Positions 34,633 to 44,447 of a stretch of DNA of 64,000 bases are shown piece by piece. The stretch covers positions 1 to 64,000 of the forward strand of contig NZ_JAUOEL010000006.1 of NCBI RefSeq assembly GCF_030540765.1, read 5' to 3'. Both the position numbers and the translations under genes were made by a program. Positions within the stretch are counted from its first letter, which is position 1. The number at the start of each line of letters is the position of its first letter. Source of the stretch: Flavivirga jejuensis. GTDB lineage: Bacteria > Bacteroidota > Bacteroidia > Flavobacteriales > Flavobacteriaceae. The notes under the pieces were generated by a model. The model was not told the origin of the DNA. It made no database searches and saw nothing but the letters and a program-made list of their open reading frames with translations.

Positions 34633-34773
34633 ATGAAAACTAAAAAGTATGTAATTGCAATCGCAATTTTCGGAGGAATGTTGTTTATGGCTCAAGCTGC
34701 AGACGCTTACAACCAAGATGGACAACAAACAGCAAAAATTGACAAAAGATCGAGACCGCTACCTACAAGGTAA
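34633..34773 (+). CDS. small secreted peptide (46 aa)
   Basis: An ATG-started ORF too short for a standard ORF cut-off. It has a basic N-terminus (MKTKKY), a hydrophobic core (VIAIAIFGGMLFMAQA) and an Ala-x-Ala cleavage site near 23-25. The mature peptide would be about 21 residues (YNQDGQQTAKIDKRSRPLPT plus Arg). It overlaps the next gene by 56 bases in a different frame. The signal-peptide-like composition and the -7 element ahead suggest it is real. Its role is unknown. Confidence 0.6.
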   Translation: MKTKKYVIAIAIFGGMLFMAQAADAYNQDGQQTAKIDKRSRPLPTR

Positions 34774-35257
34774 TAAGTCTTTAGTTATTGGGAGTATAAT
34801 TGCTACTTTCATAGCAATTATACCTTACTTATTTTATTTACATGAAAGTGTTCCTCAAAAACAAGTTTGGAGCACTTTTTTGTTTGATTATGACAGCAAA
34901 GCCTGGGGGGATGCTAATTTTGCAATGTGGGTATTAACGGGTAAAGCAATTCCGTTATTTTTATTATTTATATGGTTTTTTACTTGTAGACATTGGTGGT
35001 ATCACGCTTTATTAGTGCCTATTGCAATGTATTCTTACCAAATATTTGACTTTTTCAATTCGACAATTAAATATATTGATGAATTTCAATTAATTTATTT
35101 AATCCCTGTAATGGCGATTATCATTCCTACTATATATTTAATAAGAGCAAGAATTTTTAATAAAATTAATGAGGCAACAAAGTCTTTACAAGAACTTGAA
35201 GATGAATTTAAAATATCTCCAAAAAACTTCTGGGGTAAAATAAAAGAGTATTTTTAA
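34718..35257 (+). CDS. four-helix membrane protein of unknown function
   Basis: A 179-residue integral membrane protein. Helices lie at about 21-41, 75-89, 94-112 and 124-142, with a basic N-terminal tail (MDNKQQKLTKDRDRYLQGNK) and a charged C-terminal tail (about 145-179). I choose the ATG at 34718. The longer frame from 34655 adds a Cys-rich segment that coincides with the signal peptide of the overlapping small gene. It may be translationally coupled to that gene. Its stop overlaps the convergent OMP gene stop within TTAA. Confidence 0.7.
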   Translation: MDNKQQKLTKDRDRYLQGNKSLVIGSIIATFIAIIPYLFYLHESVPQKQVWSTFLFDYDSKAWGDANFAMWVLTGKAIPLFLLFIWFFTCRHWWYHALLVPIAMYSYQIFDFFNSTIKYIDEFQLIYLIPVMAIIIPTIYLIRARIFNKINEATKSLQELEDEFKISPKNFWGKIKEYF

Positions 35258-37683
35258 TTAGTACTCTTCAATCTTTTTCTTTCGTTTATTTCTATTTCTT
35301 TTTTATTAGTATTTAATCTAAAGTTTCCAAACTTATAATTAAACCCAAAAGTAAAGAGTCTATTTTCTTTTCGTGATAAAAAAGAAACATCTTGATTGAT
35401 ATATTTTGTAACTGTATTAACGTTTTTACTATTAAAAATATCCATTACTCCAATGTTAAATGAAGCTTTATTATCCCAAAAAGTTTTCTTTAAACTTACA
35501 TCCAACCCATTACTAGAACTAATATTTATCGGCCCAGTAATGAATGAAGATACGTATAAAAAGGAGAGATCGGCGGTTAAGCTCTTATCTTTTAAAAAGG
35601 AGAAATAGTTAATTATTTGGGCAAAAGTGGACCACCTATCATTAGTCAATAATTCATTATTACTCTCTAAAGCAAAAAAACGTTCGTCATAATAATATAG
35701 TGACGATAAAACATATAAGTTCCAATTGCGAGTAATTGCTTTATAAGTTATAAAATCTAGTCCATAAGAAATACTTCTATCTATATTAGTGTTAATATAT
35801 TTTATAACATTTTCGTCATTGTCCTGAAATGTAATTTGGATTGTAGGGTTATTTTCATATCGATAATATAGCTCAAAAGTATAATCTTTATCGAAAGTGT
35901 ATCCTAAAACAAATATGTCATCTATTTGAGGTTTTAAATTGGGGTCACCAGTAACAAAGGTATTATCATTTAAGAAATATTTAAATGGGTTTAACTGCGT
36001 GTAACGAGGTCTATAAATACGCTTATTGTAATTAAAATAAATTTCATCATTCTTATTTATTTTATTGAGCAAATGAAAAGAAGGAAAAAATTTAAAGTAG
36101 TCATTATTATTAATTTGATTCGTTGATAAGGAACTTCCTTTAATATCGGTATATTCTCCTCTTATACCAGATTTTAAACTCCAATGATCCCAATCTTTTG
36201 AATAACTTATATAGGTCGCATAATTAGTTTCATCATATAAGAAAGTATCTGAGTTTAGTAAATCTTCTACTTTTTCGTCATTTTCAAAAATAAACTGATT
36301 TAAAATACTTTCTGAGTTAATATTTGAGATCTTTACACCTGCTTCAAATTGTGCTGAATCACTTATTGGTAATTCATAATCTACTTGGCCTGTATATAAT
36401 TTAATTATTTGACTCGAAAATGTTTGAAATCTATTACTCCTAATAAGGGTGTTATCAGAAAAACGATAATCTGTATCTACATTTTGAAAACTTGAAGAAT
36501 CATAATTGGTATGATGTGTGCTTATTGAGAGCCTCTCTCCTGCCCTTTTAAATTTATGAGTGTAATCCAGCGTAAAAGCTAAATTAAAGGATTCATCAAC
36601 CTTACGGTTTAAAGTATTAAAAGTAGAATCTAATGTTTTATTTGAATTAAAAACTTCGGTTAAAGAATTAACTGAAGTTTTTGTGTTTTCCCTTGGTGAG
36701 ATAAGCATACTTGTAGAAAAACTTAAGCTATTGCGCTTATTTATAATATAATCAATATTACTATTTATATTTTGATTTGAAGTTTCACGCGTTTTTTCAA
36801 AATCTGTTTCCCAACTTGATGTGATTTGATCGTTATTATCTATAAAATTAATAAATTCATTGTTATGCCTATAATCTTTTCTTGGGCTTATATTATAGTT
36901 TACATAGGCACTAAGTTTCTTTGTTTTAAAAAAATGACTAGTACCTAATGAATATTTAGGAAACATTTCTCCTTGCTTATAATTCCCGAAAACACTTCCA
37001 TGATAACCAGCAATGATATTTTTACTGGTTACAATATTAAGCACAATACCACCTTCAGCTTCATACTTTGCAGGAGGATTTGTAATAACTTCTATAGATT
37101 TTACATTATTAGCAGATGTAGCTTCTAAAAGTTGTTGTATTTCATTTGAAGATAAGTGAACTTTTCTATCGTTTATGTACACCGTAGGTGTTGATTGTTT
37201 TATAGTTATAGCACCATCATGAATCAACACACCTGGTGTATGTTTTAAGATATCTAAAATGTTACTGTTTGATAGCGTGGAATTTTCTACATTAAAAACC
37301 AGGCGATCTACCATCCGTTTAACTGTTGGTCTTTTTGTCATAACAGTTACACCGTCAAGCGCTTCTATATTGTCTTTAAGTATAATAGTGTCAAAATTAA
37401 TATTTCTATAAAGTTCTACCCTAGTAATATATGATTTAAATCCAAGAAAGCTAATTTTTAAAATATAATCACCTGCTTTTAGGTTCTCTATTATAAAATA
37501 CCCTGCTTCATCTGTAGAAGTACCATTTGCAGTTTTAGAATTTCCAAGGCTTGTAATTAATACATTTGCATATGCTATTGGATTGTTATTAGCATCCTTA
37601 GCATGTCCATTTATTCTAAATTCTTGAGAAAAAGATGTTATAGAAAGCAACAGAATGAAAAAATAAAATAAATTTTTAATCAT
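35254..37683 (-). CDS. outer-membrane beta-barrel protein with CarboxypepD_reg-like domain
   Basis: An 809-residue TonB-dependent-receptor-like protein. It has a signal peptide (1-19) and a CarboxypepD_reg-like beta-sandwich (about 22-105, INGHAKDANNNPIAYANVLI). A plug-like segment (about 110-215) includes GVTVMTKRPTVKRMVD, YINDRKVHL and ITNPPAKYEAEGGIVLNI. A large C-terminal beta-barrel of the OMP_b-brl_3 type follows (about 370-809). No TonB box can be assigned. It is monocistronic with no SusD partner nearby, so a polysaccharide-import role is not indicated. Confidence 0.85.
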   Translation of the reverse strand: MIKNLFYFFILLLSITSFSQEFRINGHAKDANNNPIAYANVLITSLGNSKTANGTSTDEAGYFIIENLKAGDYILKISFLGFKSYITRVELYRNINFDTIILKDNIEALDGVTVMTKRPTVKRMVDRLVFNVENSTLSNSNILDILKHTPGVLIHDGAITIKQSTPTVYINDRKVHLSSNEIQQLLEATSANNVKSIEVITNPPAKYEAEGGIVLNIVTSKNIIAGYHGSVFGNYKQGEMFPKYSLGTSHFFKTKKLSAYVNYNISPRKDYRHNNEFINFIDNNDQITSSWETDFEKTRETSNQNINSNIDYIINKRNSLSFSTSMLISPRENTKTSVNSLTEVFNSNKTLDSTFNTLNRKVDESFNLAFTLDYTHKFKRAGERLSISTHHTNYDSSSFQNVDTDYRFSDNTLIRSNRFQTFSSQIIKLYTGQVDYELPISDSAQFEAGVKISNINSESILNQFIFENDEKVEDLLNSDTFLYDETNYATYISYSKDWDHWSLKSGIRGEYTDIKGSSLSTNQINNNDYFKFFPSFHLLNKINKNDEIYFNYNKRIYRPRYTQLNPFKYFLNDNTFVTGDPNLKPQIDDIFVLGYTFDKDYTFELYYRYENNPTIQITFQDNDENVIKYINTNIDRSISYGLDFITYKAITRNWNLYVLSSLYYYDERFFALESNNELLTNDRWSTFAQIINYFSFLKDKSLTADLSFLYVSSFITGPINISSSNGLDVSLKKTFWDNKASFNIGVMDIFNSKNVNTVTKYINQDVSFLSRKENRLFTFGFNYKFGNFRLNTNKKEIEINERKRLKSTN

Positions 37684-37781
37684 ATATATAGTTGTAATGC
37701 AAACTTATAAATAATTAAGATAAAACCATTTAAGGAAAAACTATAATTTTTTGTTTTTTTTTCTTACAGTTTCGAATTGCT

Positions 37782-37789
37782 TACTTTTG
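37782..37789 (+). promoter_or_regulatory. candidate -7 element for the alanine dehydrogenase gene
   Basis: TACTTTTG fits TAnnTTTG, 92 bases before the ATG. No -33 TTG at standard spacing was found, so the call is weak. Confidence 0.35.
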
Positions 37790-37880
37790 AGGTTATAAAG
37801 AAACTAGAATAATTATTTTCAGTTTGTATTAAACAATAGAGAATTTATTTGTAATTTGATTTTTATTAATTAAACTAACC

Positions 37881-39080
37881 ATGTCGAAATCACTTTCCCC
37901 TTTTACTAAGCAACAACTTTTACCACAAGAAGAAACTCTTGAGATACATAAACGTAAAGGAGAATTATATATTGGAATACCTAAGGAGACTGCTTTTCAG
38001 GAAAAACGTGTGTGTTTAACTCCAGATGCTGTATTTGCTCTTGTAAGTAACGGCCATAAAGTATTACTTGAATCTGGTGCAGGACTTGGCGCCAGTTTTA
38101 GTGATAAAGATTATAGTGAAGCTGGTGCCGAAATCACAAAAGATACAGCTAAAGTTTTTGCATGTCCAATGATTCTTAAAGTAGAACCACCAAGTATTGA
38201 GCAAATCAAACTTATTAATCCACAAACGATATTAATATCTGCACTTCAAATAAAAACCCAATCTAAAAAATATTTTGAGACATTAGCATCAAAACGAGTT
38301 ACAGCATTAGCTTTTGAGTTTATTCGTGATGCAGATGGCACATACCCAGCTGTAAGAACCTTAAGTGAAATTGCAGGAACTGCCTCTGTCTTAATAGCTT
38401 CAGAGTTATTGTCTGATACTAAAGATGGAAATGGATTAATGTTTGGAAATATTAGTGGAGTACCTCCTATAGAAGTTGTTATAATAGGTGCTGGCACTGT
38501 TGGGGAATTTGCAGCAAGAAGCTCGATTGGACTTGGCGCTAATGTTAAGGTTTTTGATAATTCTATTACAAAATTAAGGCAAATACAAACCAATCTTGGT
38601 AGACCATTTTTTACATCTACGATTACACCAAAAAACTTAACAAAAGCTCTAAAGCGTTGTAATGTTGTAATTGGTGCCATACGTGGTACAAATAGAGCTC
38701 CTATAATAGTATCGGAAGCTATGGTAGAATCTATGAAAAAAGGCGCTATTATTATAGATGTAAGTATAGATATGGGTGGGTGTTTTGAGACTAGTGAAGT
38801 GACAACACATAAAAAACCAACGTTTATTAAACATGATGTTATTCATTATTGTGTACCCAATATTCTTGCAAAGTACTCACGTACAGCGTCTGTTTCTATA
38901 AGTAATATTTTTACACCTTATTTATTAAAAATAGCCGAAGATGGTGGGATAGAAAATTCTTTAAGATTTGATAGAGGTTTAAAAAATGGATTGTATTTTT
39001 ACCACGGAATTTTAACAAGTAAATCTGTAGGTGATTGGTTTGATTTAGATTTTAGCGATGTTAATTTGCTGATTTTTTAA
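37881..39080 (+). CDS. ald: alanine dehydrogenase family protein
   Basis: This likely interconverts L-alanine and pyruvate with NAD+. The 399 residues include an Ala_DH/PNT N-terminal domain (GIPKETAFQEKRVCLTPDAV at about 32-51). A Rossmann domain follows with VIIGAGTVGEFAARSSIGLGANVKVFD at about 200-226, then DVSIDMGGCFETS, a conserved late block. The first 28 residues (before YIGIPKE) are extra. The transhydrogenase alpha subunit shares this fold, but no membrane subunit genes are adjacent. A small DUF4258-like gene follows. Confidence 0.85.
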   Translation: MSKSLSPFTKQQLLPQEETLEIHKRKGELYIGIPKETAFQEKRVCLTPDAVFALVSNGHKVLLESGAGLGASFSDKDYSEAGAEITKDTAKVFACPMILKVEPPSIEQIKLINPQTILISALQIKTQSKKYFETLASKRVTALAFEFIRDADGTYPAVRTLSEIAGTASVLIASELLSDTKDGNGLMFGNISGVPPIEVVIIGAGTVGEFAARSSIGLGANVKVFDNSITKLRQIQTNLGRPFFTSTITPKNLTKALKRCNVVIGAIRGTNRAPIIVSEAMVESMKKGAIIIDVSIDMGGCFETSEVTTHKKPTFIKHDVIHYCVPNILAKYSRTASVSISNIFTPYLLKIAEDGGIENSLRFDRGLKNGLYFYHGILTSKSVGDWFDLDFSDVNLLIF

Positions 39081-39118
39081 TTGATTACAATTCTGATTTA
39101 TTTCACTAAACACATTAA

Positions 39119-39490
39119 ATGAAACTTATTCAGCGCATTGGTTATTATCTAGGTGGCTTTTCTATCGGGTTAATAATTTTAGCTTTCTTTTTAAATGGAA
39201 AAAAAACCTCCTGCAGTTATGGACCAGATGCTAGGGTTTTAAAGAATATTAGATTAAAAAGAATTATTTATAGTGATAACATTCAGTCTAATTTGCAGCA
39301 ATATGATATAGATTCTGTAGCTATAAATTATATTTTAAGAAAAGGAAATATTGATTTTTCTGAAAGCAATGCAAGACAAAAGCCATGTGGCATATACAAT
39401 GTTGAAGGTGAATTTCAAAAAAAAGAAATTGTTTTAACTATTCAAAATTGTGATAGCACGGCTACAATAACTAATTTAAAAATAGAATAG
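39119..39490 (+). CDS. small DUF4258-like membrane-anchored protein
   Basis: A 123-residue protein with an N-terminal membrane anchor (about 8-28) and a soluble C-terminal part. It contains SCSYGPDARVLKNI, DSVAINYILRKGNIDFSESNA and a late VLTIQNCDSTATI. From memory, similar proteins in Flavobacteriia are labelled DUF4258; the function is unknown. It lies 38 bases after ald and 6 bases before the sugar transferase gene, which suggests cotranscription with both. Confidence 0.7.
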   Translation: MKLIQRIGYYLGGFSIGLIILAFFLNGKKTSCSYGPDARVLKNIRLKRIIYSDNIQSNLQQYDIDSVAINYILRKGNIDFSESNARQKPCGIYNVEGEFQKKEIVLTIQNCDSTATITNLKIE

Positions 39491-39496
39491 GTAGCA

Positions 39497-40090
39497 ATGC
39501 TTAAACGTAGTTTCGATGTTATTCTTTCTGTAATAGGATTATTTGTACTGGCTCCTTTTTTAATATTAATTGCTGTTTTAATTAAGTTAGACTCAAAAGG
39601 CCCTGTTCTTTTTGTTCAAGGGCGTGTTGGTAGAAATAATATAGACTTCAATATTTTTAAGTTTCGTACCATGCATGTGCTATCTCAAAAAAAGGGATTG
39701 CTTACATTGGGAAATAACGATTCAAGAATCACTAAAGTAGGTTATCTTTTAAGGCGTTATAAAATTGATGAATTCCCGCAGCTTATAAATATTTTAAAAG
39801 GAGATATGAGTTTTGTAGGCCCTAGACCTGAATTAAGGTACTACGTGAATTTTTATAATGAAGATGACATGAGGATCTTTTCTGTTAGGCCAGGTATTAC
39901 AGGGCTTGCTTCTTTAAAATACAGAAACGAAGTTGAGCTTTTAAAAGCTGCCAAAAACCCTGAAGATTTCTTTATTAATACAATTATTCCAGATAAGTTA
40001 AAATATAATAAAGAATATATTAGAAAACGCCATTTCTTTTTTGATTTGAAGCTTATATTCATTACTATAATTAAAGTTATAGCTAGGTAA
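39497..40090 (+). CDS. initiating sugar transferase, small monotopic phosphoglycosyl transferase
   Basis: Transfers a sugar-1-phosphate from a UDP-sugar to undecaprenyl phosphate, starting polysaccharide repeat assembly. At 197 residues it is the minimal PglC-like form, lacking the extra helices of WbaP. The re-entrant membrane helix lies at about 8-30. KFRTM is at 55-59, the catalytic Asp91-Glu92 pair in RYKIDEFPQL, and GDMSFVGPRPEL at 102-112. It is 160 bases before the short CapD-like gene. With the PglF- and PglE-like enzymes at 47.7-50.7 kb it could start from a bacillosamine-type sugar. Confidence 0.9.
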   Translation: MLKRSFDVILSVIGLFVLAPFLILIAVLIKLDSKGPVLFVQGRVGRNNIDFNIFKFRTMHVLSQKKGLLTLGNNDSRITKVGYLLRRYKIDEFPQLINILKGDMSFVGPRPELRYYVNFYNEDDMRIFSVRPGITGLASLKYRNEVELLKAAKNPEDFFINTIIPDKLKYNKEYIRKRHFFFDLKLIFITIIKVIAR

Positions 40091-40251
40091 GTTTTTAATC
40101 TAAAGATTCTCCATCCTTTAGGATAGCTCTGTTTTAAGATTTTTTTATTTCGTTTTTGCCTACTGTATTTGGCATAAAACATTATTATTCATATTTTGCA
40201 AATGTAACCCTCCTCGTTAAGTATACATTTAAGCACAGCTAAAACCCTGAA

Positions 40252-41322
40252 ATGAATAAATCTACATCTAATCGTATAGATCAATTGTTAATTGATTCTG
40301 GATTGTTTCCTACTAAAATAACAGATAAAAAACCATTAAATAATTTCGATTTTTCTAATGAAATCATTCTAATTACTGGAGCTGCTGGTTCTATAGGTAG
40401 TGAGCTTTCTAAACAATTGTTAGCATGCAAGTATAAAAAACTTATTCTAGTTGATGTGGCAGAATCTCCTCTTTATGATCTTATAACAGATTTAGAGTTT
40501 GAAGATACTAGTAAGATTGATTTTCTTCTTATAAATATTACAGAAACCAAATCAATAAAAAGGCTATTTGAAACTTATAAACCTACATTTGTTTTTCATA
40601 CTGCGGCATACAAGCATGTCCCTCTAATGGAAAAAAATCCGTACGAAGCCATTAAAGTTAATGTGTTAGGAACGAAGCTTCTGGCAGATCTATCAACAAC
40701 ATATTATGTCAATAAATTTATATTTATTTCTACAGATAAGGCTGTAAAACCTATAAGTGTTATGGGCATGTCTAAACGTATAGCCGAGAATTACTTGAGT
40801 TATTTATCGACTCAATCAAAAACACAATTTATAACCACACGATTTGGTAATATACTAGGTTCTAATGGGTCTGTTTTAGCCCTTTTTAAAAAGCAAATAG
40901 AATCAAATATCTCGCTTACAGTTACTAATGAAAGTATATCTCGTTATTTTATAAGCAATAGTAAGGCATGTTCTTTAATATTACAGATTGCTATTCTTGA
41001 TGGAGGAAAAAGTAATGTTTTCACTTTTAATATGGGAGCACCTATTAAAATAATTGATTTAGCAGAAAGATTGGTAGCCTTTTATAGTAGTACAGATGAA
41101 AAGGTAGAAATTAAAATCACAGGATTACGACCAGGTGAAAAACTTCATGAAGAAATAGTTTGGAATAATGAGCAGTTAATACCAACCGAAGATGAGAGCA
41201 TTTTAATGGTTAGATCAAAAAATAATATTGAAACTAAAAAGGTTGATTTTACAGAATTAGAGGGTATTACACCAAATATGTCGAATTCGGAAATTAAATC
41301 TATTTTAAAAAAATATGTCTAA
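40252..41322 (+). CDS. short CapD/FlaA1-like nucleotide-sugar 4,6-dehydratase
   Basis: A soluble, 356-residue SDR-type enzyme of the FlaA1/CapD group, lacking the N-terminal membrane domain of its 646-residue paralogue at 47663. TGAAGSIG at 42-49 binds the nucleotide. The triad region FISTDKAVKPISVMGMSKR is at about 158-176, and ITGLRPGEKLHEE is near 290. It faces proline dehydrogenase tail-to-tail with one base between stops. It may act on UDP-GlcNAc or a related sugar. How it divides labour with the long paralogue is unknown. Confidence 0.85.
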   Translation: MNKSTSNRIDQLLIDSGLFPTKITDKKPLNNFDFSNEIILITGAAGSIGSELSKQLLACKYKKLILVDVAESPLYDLITDLEFEDTSKIDFLLINITETKSIKRLFETYKPTFVFHTAAYKHVPLMEKNPYEAIKVNVLGTKLLADLSTTYYVNKFIFISTDKAVKPISVMGMSKRIAENYLSYLSTQSKTQFITTRFGNILGSNGSVLALFKKQIESNISLTVTNESISRYFISNSKACSLILQIAILDGGKSNVFTFNMGAPIKIIDLAERLVAFYSSTDEKVEIKITGLRPGEKLHEEIVWNNEQLIPTEDESILMVRSKNNIETKKVDFTELEGITPNMSNSEIKSILKKYV

Positions 41323-41323
41323 A

Positions 41324-42499
41324 TTATAGTGTTTTCCGACGTTTCTTTTCTTTGCTTAAAAGTGCTAATTCTCTACCAGTTTGTCCTGCAACAGAAGTAT
41401 TTTCTTCTGCTCTTCTAATTAAGTAAGGCATAACATCTTTTACAGGCCCAAAAGGAATGTATTTAGCAACATTATAGCCTTTATCAGATAGATTAAAACT
41501 AATATGATCGCTCATTCCATATAATTGTCCAAACCAAATGCGGCTGTCGTTATTTTTTAAATTTTTACTTGCCATTAATTCCATTAATAGATAAGAACTA
41601 GCCTCATTATGAGTACCTGCAAATAAAGACATCGTATCTAAATTATCGATCATATAATGCAACCCCTGATCAAAGTTTTCGTCTGTAGCAGATTTACTTA
41701 CGCAAATGGGAGACTTATACCCTTTATCTTCAGCTCTTTCATTTTCTTTTTCCATATAAGCACCTCGAACCAATTTATACCCCAGAAAATAATGACCTGC
41801 TTTTGCTTTTTCATGTTCTGCTTTTAAAAAGTCTAATCGATCGTGTCTATACATTTGCAAAGTATTATATACAATAGGTTTTTCTGTATTATACTTTTGC
41901 ATCATTGTTGTTACTAATGCATCTGCTGCATCTTGCATCCAACTTTCTTCTGCATCAATTAAAACTGCAACATCATTTTCTTGAGCCTTTTTACAAACAA
42001 GGTCAAATCTATTTATAACATGATTCCATTCTTCTTGTTCACTTTGGCTTAGTGTCTCTCCGCTGCCAACTTTTTCATATAAATTCAATCTGCCAAATCC
42101 TGTAGGTTTAAAAACAGCAATTGGAATGGCATCAATATTTTTTGCAAAATCAATAATGCTAAGTATTGTATTCATTGCAGAATCAAATTCTTTTTCGCTT
42201 TCTTTTCCTTCTACAGAATAATCTAAAACGGAACTCACACCATTCACAAACATGTTGTTAATTACTGGCAAGCAATCTTCTTCATTTACACCACCACAAA
42301 AATGATCAAAAACTGTAGATCGAATCAACCCTTCTATTGGTAAATTGGCCTTAATTGCAAAGTTTGTAGCCGCTGTACCTATTCTAACTAAAGGCTCTAT
42401 AGATATCATTTTAAATAAAAAATAAGCACGCTCTAATTGAGAATCATTTTTTAATGAAAATGCAATTTCTGTATTATCAAATATTTTGTTAGAACTCAT
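41324..42499 (-). CDS. proline dehydrogenase
   Basis: Oxidises proline to pyrroline-5-carboxylate with FAD, usually at the membrane, feeding electrons to quinones. The 391 residues form the PutA-type TIM barrel. YKLVRGAYMEKEN at about 243-255 and the late FGQLYGMSDHISFNL, YIPFGPVKDVMPYLIRRAEEN block are family signatures. No P5C dehydrogenase domain is attached. It is monocistronic and its only link to its neighbours is chance position. I withhold the symbol putA because that name implies the fused enzyme. Confidence 0.88.
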   Translation of the reverse strand: MSSNKIFDNTEIAFSLKNDSQLERAYFLFKMISIEPLVRIGTAATNFAIKANLPIEGLIRSTVFDHFCGGVNEEDCLPVINNMFVNGVSSVLDYSVEGKESEKEFDSAMNTILSIIDFAKNIDAIPIAVFKPTGFGRLNLYEKVGSGETLSQSEQEEWNHVINRFDLVCKKAQENDVAVLIDAEESWMQDAADALVTTMMQKYNTEKPIVYNTLQMYRHDRLDFLKAEHEKAKAGHYFLGYKLVRGAYMEKENERAEDKGYKSPICVSKSATDENFDQGLHYMIDNLDTMSLFAGTHNEASSYLLMELMASKNLKNNDSRIWFGQLYGMSDHISFNLSDKGYNVAKYIPFGPVKDVMPYLIRRAEENTSVAGQTGRELALLSKEKKRRKTL

Positions 42500-42590
42500 A
42501 TTAAAAATTTTCGCAAAGATAATTATATCTATACTATCATTTTATATAAAATCTCCTTAATTTCACCACCTTAAAAATGATAATTATTCT

Positions 42591-43658
42591 ATGGATTCTA
42601 TTACTGCAAATGAATGTACAATTCATTTTAATGACTTATGTTATGAGCCTTTAAACAAGCACATTAAAGAAAGTGGTTTTTCTAAAATTTTTGTTTTAGT
42701 TGATGAAAATACGCATCAATATTGTTTGCCTTATTTCTTAGAAAAACTAGAAACAAACCTAGTCATTGAAATTATTGAAATCGAATCTGGCGAAATTAAC
42801 AAAACAATAGATACCTGTGTAGGAGTTTGGAACACTCTTTCCGATTTAGATGCAGACAGAAAAAGCTTAGTTATAAATATAGGAGGCGGTGTTATTACAG
42901 ATTTAGGAGGTTTTGTTGCCTGTACGTTTAAAAGAGGGGTTTCATATATTAATGTTCCTACTACCCTACTCTCTATGGTTGATGCTTCTGTTGGTGGGAA
43001 AACTGGCGTTGATTTAGGACATTTAAAAAATCAAATAGGCGTTATTAGTAATCCTGATTTGGTACTAATTGACACTAAGTTTCTAAATACTTTGCCAGAA
43101 AACCAAATACGTTCTGGTTTAGCAGAAATGTTAAAACATGGTTTAATTAGAGATGAAGCTTATTGGAATAAATTTAAAGAGGTCTCAAAATTAACTTTAG
43201 ATGATTTAGATGTTTTAATTTATGAATCTGTATTAATTAAAAAGAATGTTGTAGAGAATGATCCTTTTGAAGATAATTTACGTAAAACTTTAAATTTTGG
43301 TCACACACTTGGCCATGCTATAGAATCTTATTTTTTAAGCAATCCTAATAAAACAACACTGTTGCATGGCGAGGCTATTATAATTGGTATGATTTTAGCT
43401 TGTTATATTTCTACAGAATTAGCAGGTTTCCCTAAGCAAACAACGGCAGATATTAAAAGCTTATTTATTAATTATTACGGTAAAGTTAAAATTAATGAAG
43501 ATGAACATGCCGCTATAATTGAACTGCTTAAATATGATAAAAAGAATAATCATGGCAATATTAACTTTGTGCTTTTAGAATCGATAGGGAAACCTAGAAT
43601 TGATTGTTTAGTAGATAACAAGATAATCGTAGATGCTTTTCATTTTTATGACAACTAA
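42591..43658 (+). CDS. aroB: 3-dehydroquinate synthase
   Basis: Second step of the shikimate pathway, cyclising DAHP to dehydroquinate with NAD+ and a divalent metal. The 355 residues have GGGVITDLGGFVA at about 100-112, VPTTLLSMVDASVGGKTGVD at about 123-142, the metal ligands in NFGHTLGHAIE and HGEAI, and the AEMLKHGLIRDE block. The length is normal. It lies in the same orientation as, but 39 bases before, a polysaccharide phosphatase gene. Confidence 0.96.
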   Translation: MDSITANECTIHFNDLCYEPLNKHIKESGFSKIFVLVDENTHQYCLPYFLEKLETNLVIEIIEIESGEINKTIDTCVGVWNTLSDLDADRKSLVINIGGGVITDLGGFVACTFKRGVSYINVPTTLLSMVDASVGGKTGVDLGHLKNQIGVISNPDLVLIDTKFLNTLPENQIRSGLAEMLKHGLIRDEAYWNKFKEVSKLTLDDLDVLIYESVLIKKNVVENDPFEDNLRKTLNFGHTLGHAIESYFLSNPNKTTLLHGEAIIIGMILACYISTELAGFPKQTTADIKSLFINYYGKVKINEDEHAAIIELLKYDKKNNHGNINFVLLESIGKPRIDCLVDNKIIVDAFHFYDN

Positions 43659-43697
43659 TAATTAGTTGTTAACTTAATATAATTTGTAAACTTATAA

Positions 43698-44447
43698 ATG
43701 TTTCATTTTTTTTCTAAGAAACTATTTTTAAAAGATTTATTAGAAGATTTTGTAGATATCCATAATCACATACTTCCTGGGATTGATGATGGTGCAAAGA
43801 CTATTGAAGATGCTTTACTCTTAATAAAAAAAATGAAAGAACTGGGGGTAAAACAGTTTATACCTACGCCTCATATCATGCAGGATTTTTACCCCAATAC
43901 AGATGAATCTATTGGAGGTGCTTATCAAATTTTATTAGAAGCTTTAAGTGCTTCTAAATCACTTGATACTATTACGGTAAACCCAGCTGCAGAATATATG
44001 CTTGATAGTCATTTTGAAAGCTTATTAGAGAACAAAAACTTATTTACTTTAAAAAGAGATTACGTGCTTATTGAAATGTCGTATTTTCAAGCACCTATAA
44101 ATTTAGAAGACATTATTTTTAAAATTAAAACGCAAGGGTACCTCCCTATTTTGGCACACCCCGAACGTTATTCGTTTTATCATAACAATTTAGAATACTA
44201 CAAAAGACTAAAACAATTGGGGTGTTTTTTTCAGCTTAACTTGCTATCACTTGGTAATCATTATGGAAAAAATGTTGAAAAGACCGCTAGTTATTTAATA
44301 GAGGAACAATTAATTGATTTTGTTGGTACAGATATTCACAATGAAGGTCATGTAGATAAATTATCTAATTTAACATTAAATAAGAAAATAGTTAAAAGCC
44401 TTAATGGAATAATAGAAAATACGAACCGAACATTTTCAGTAATTTAA
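43698..44447 (+). CDS. CpsB/CapC-type PHP-domain tyrosine phosphatase
   Basis: Proteins of this type dephosphorylate the tyrosine cluster of Wzc/CpsD-like kinases and so control capsule assembly. The PHP domain covers most of the 249 residues. The metal site HNH is at 22-24 (DIHNHILPGIDDG), with TPH in FIPTPHIMQDFYP, HPERY near 154, and a GTDIHNEGH C-terminal block. The convergent kinase gene at 44444 shares a TTAA stop overlap with it, a tight pairing of likely partners on opposite strands. Confidence 0.88.
   Translation: MFHFFSKKLFLKDLLEDFVDIHNHILPGIDDGAKTIEDALLLIKKMKELGVKQFIPTPHIMQDFYPNTDESIGGAYQILLEALSASKSLDTITVNPAAEYMLDSHFESLLENKNLFTLKRDYVLIEMSYFQAPINLEDIIFKIKTQGYLPILAHPERYSFYHNNLEYYKRLKQLGCFFQLNLLSLGNHYGKNVEKTASYLIEEQLIDFVGTDIHNEGHVDKLSNLTLNKKIVKSLNGIIENTNRTFSVI

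Noticed and set aside
38246-38846. Two minus-strand frames inside ald
   Set aside because: They are reverse-strand shadows of the alanine dehydrogenase coding sequence. The compositions are unlike real proteins.
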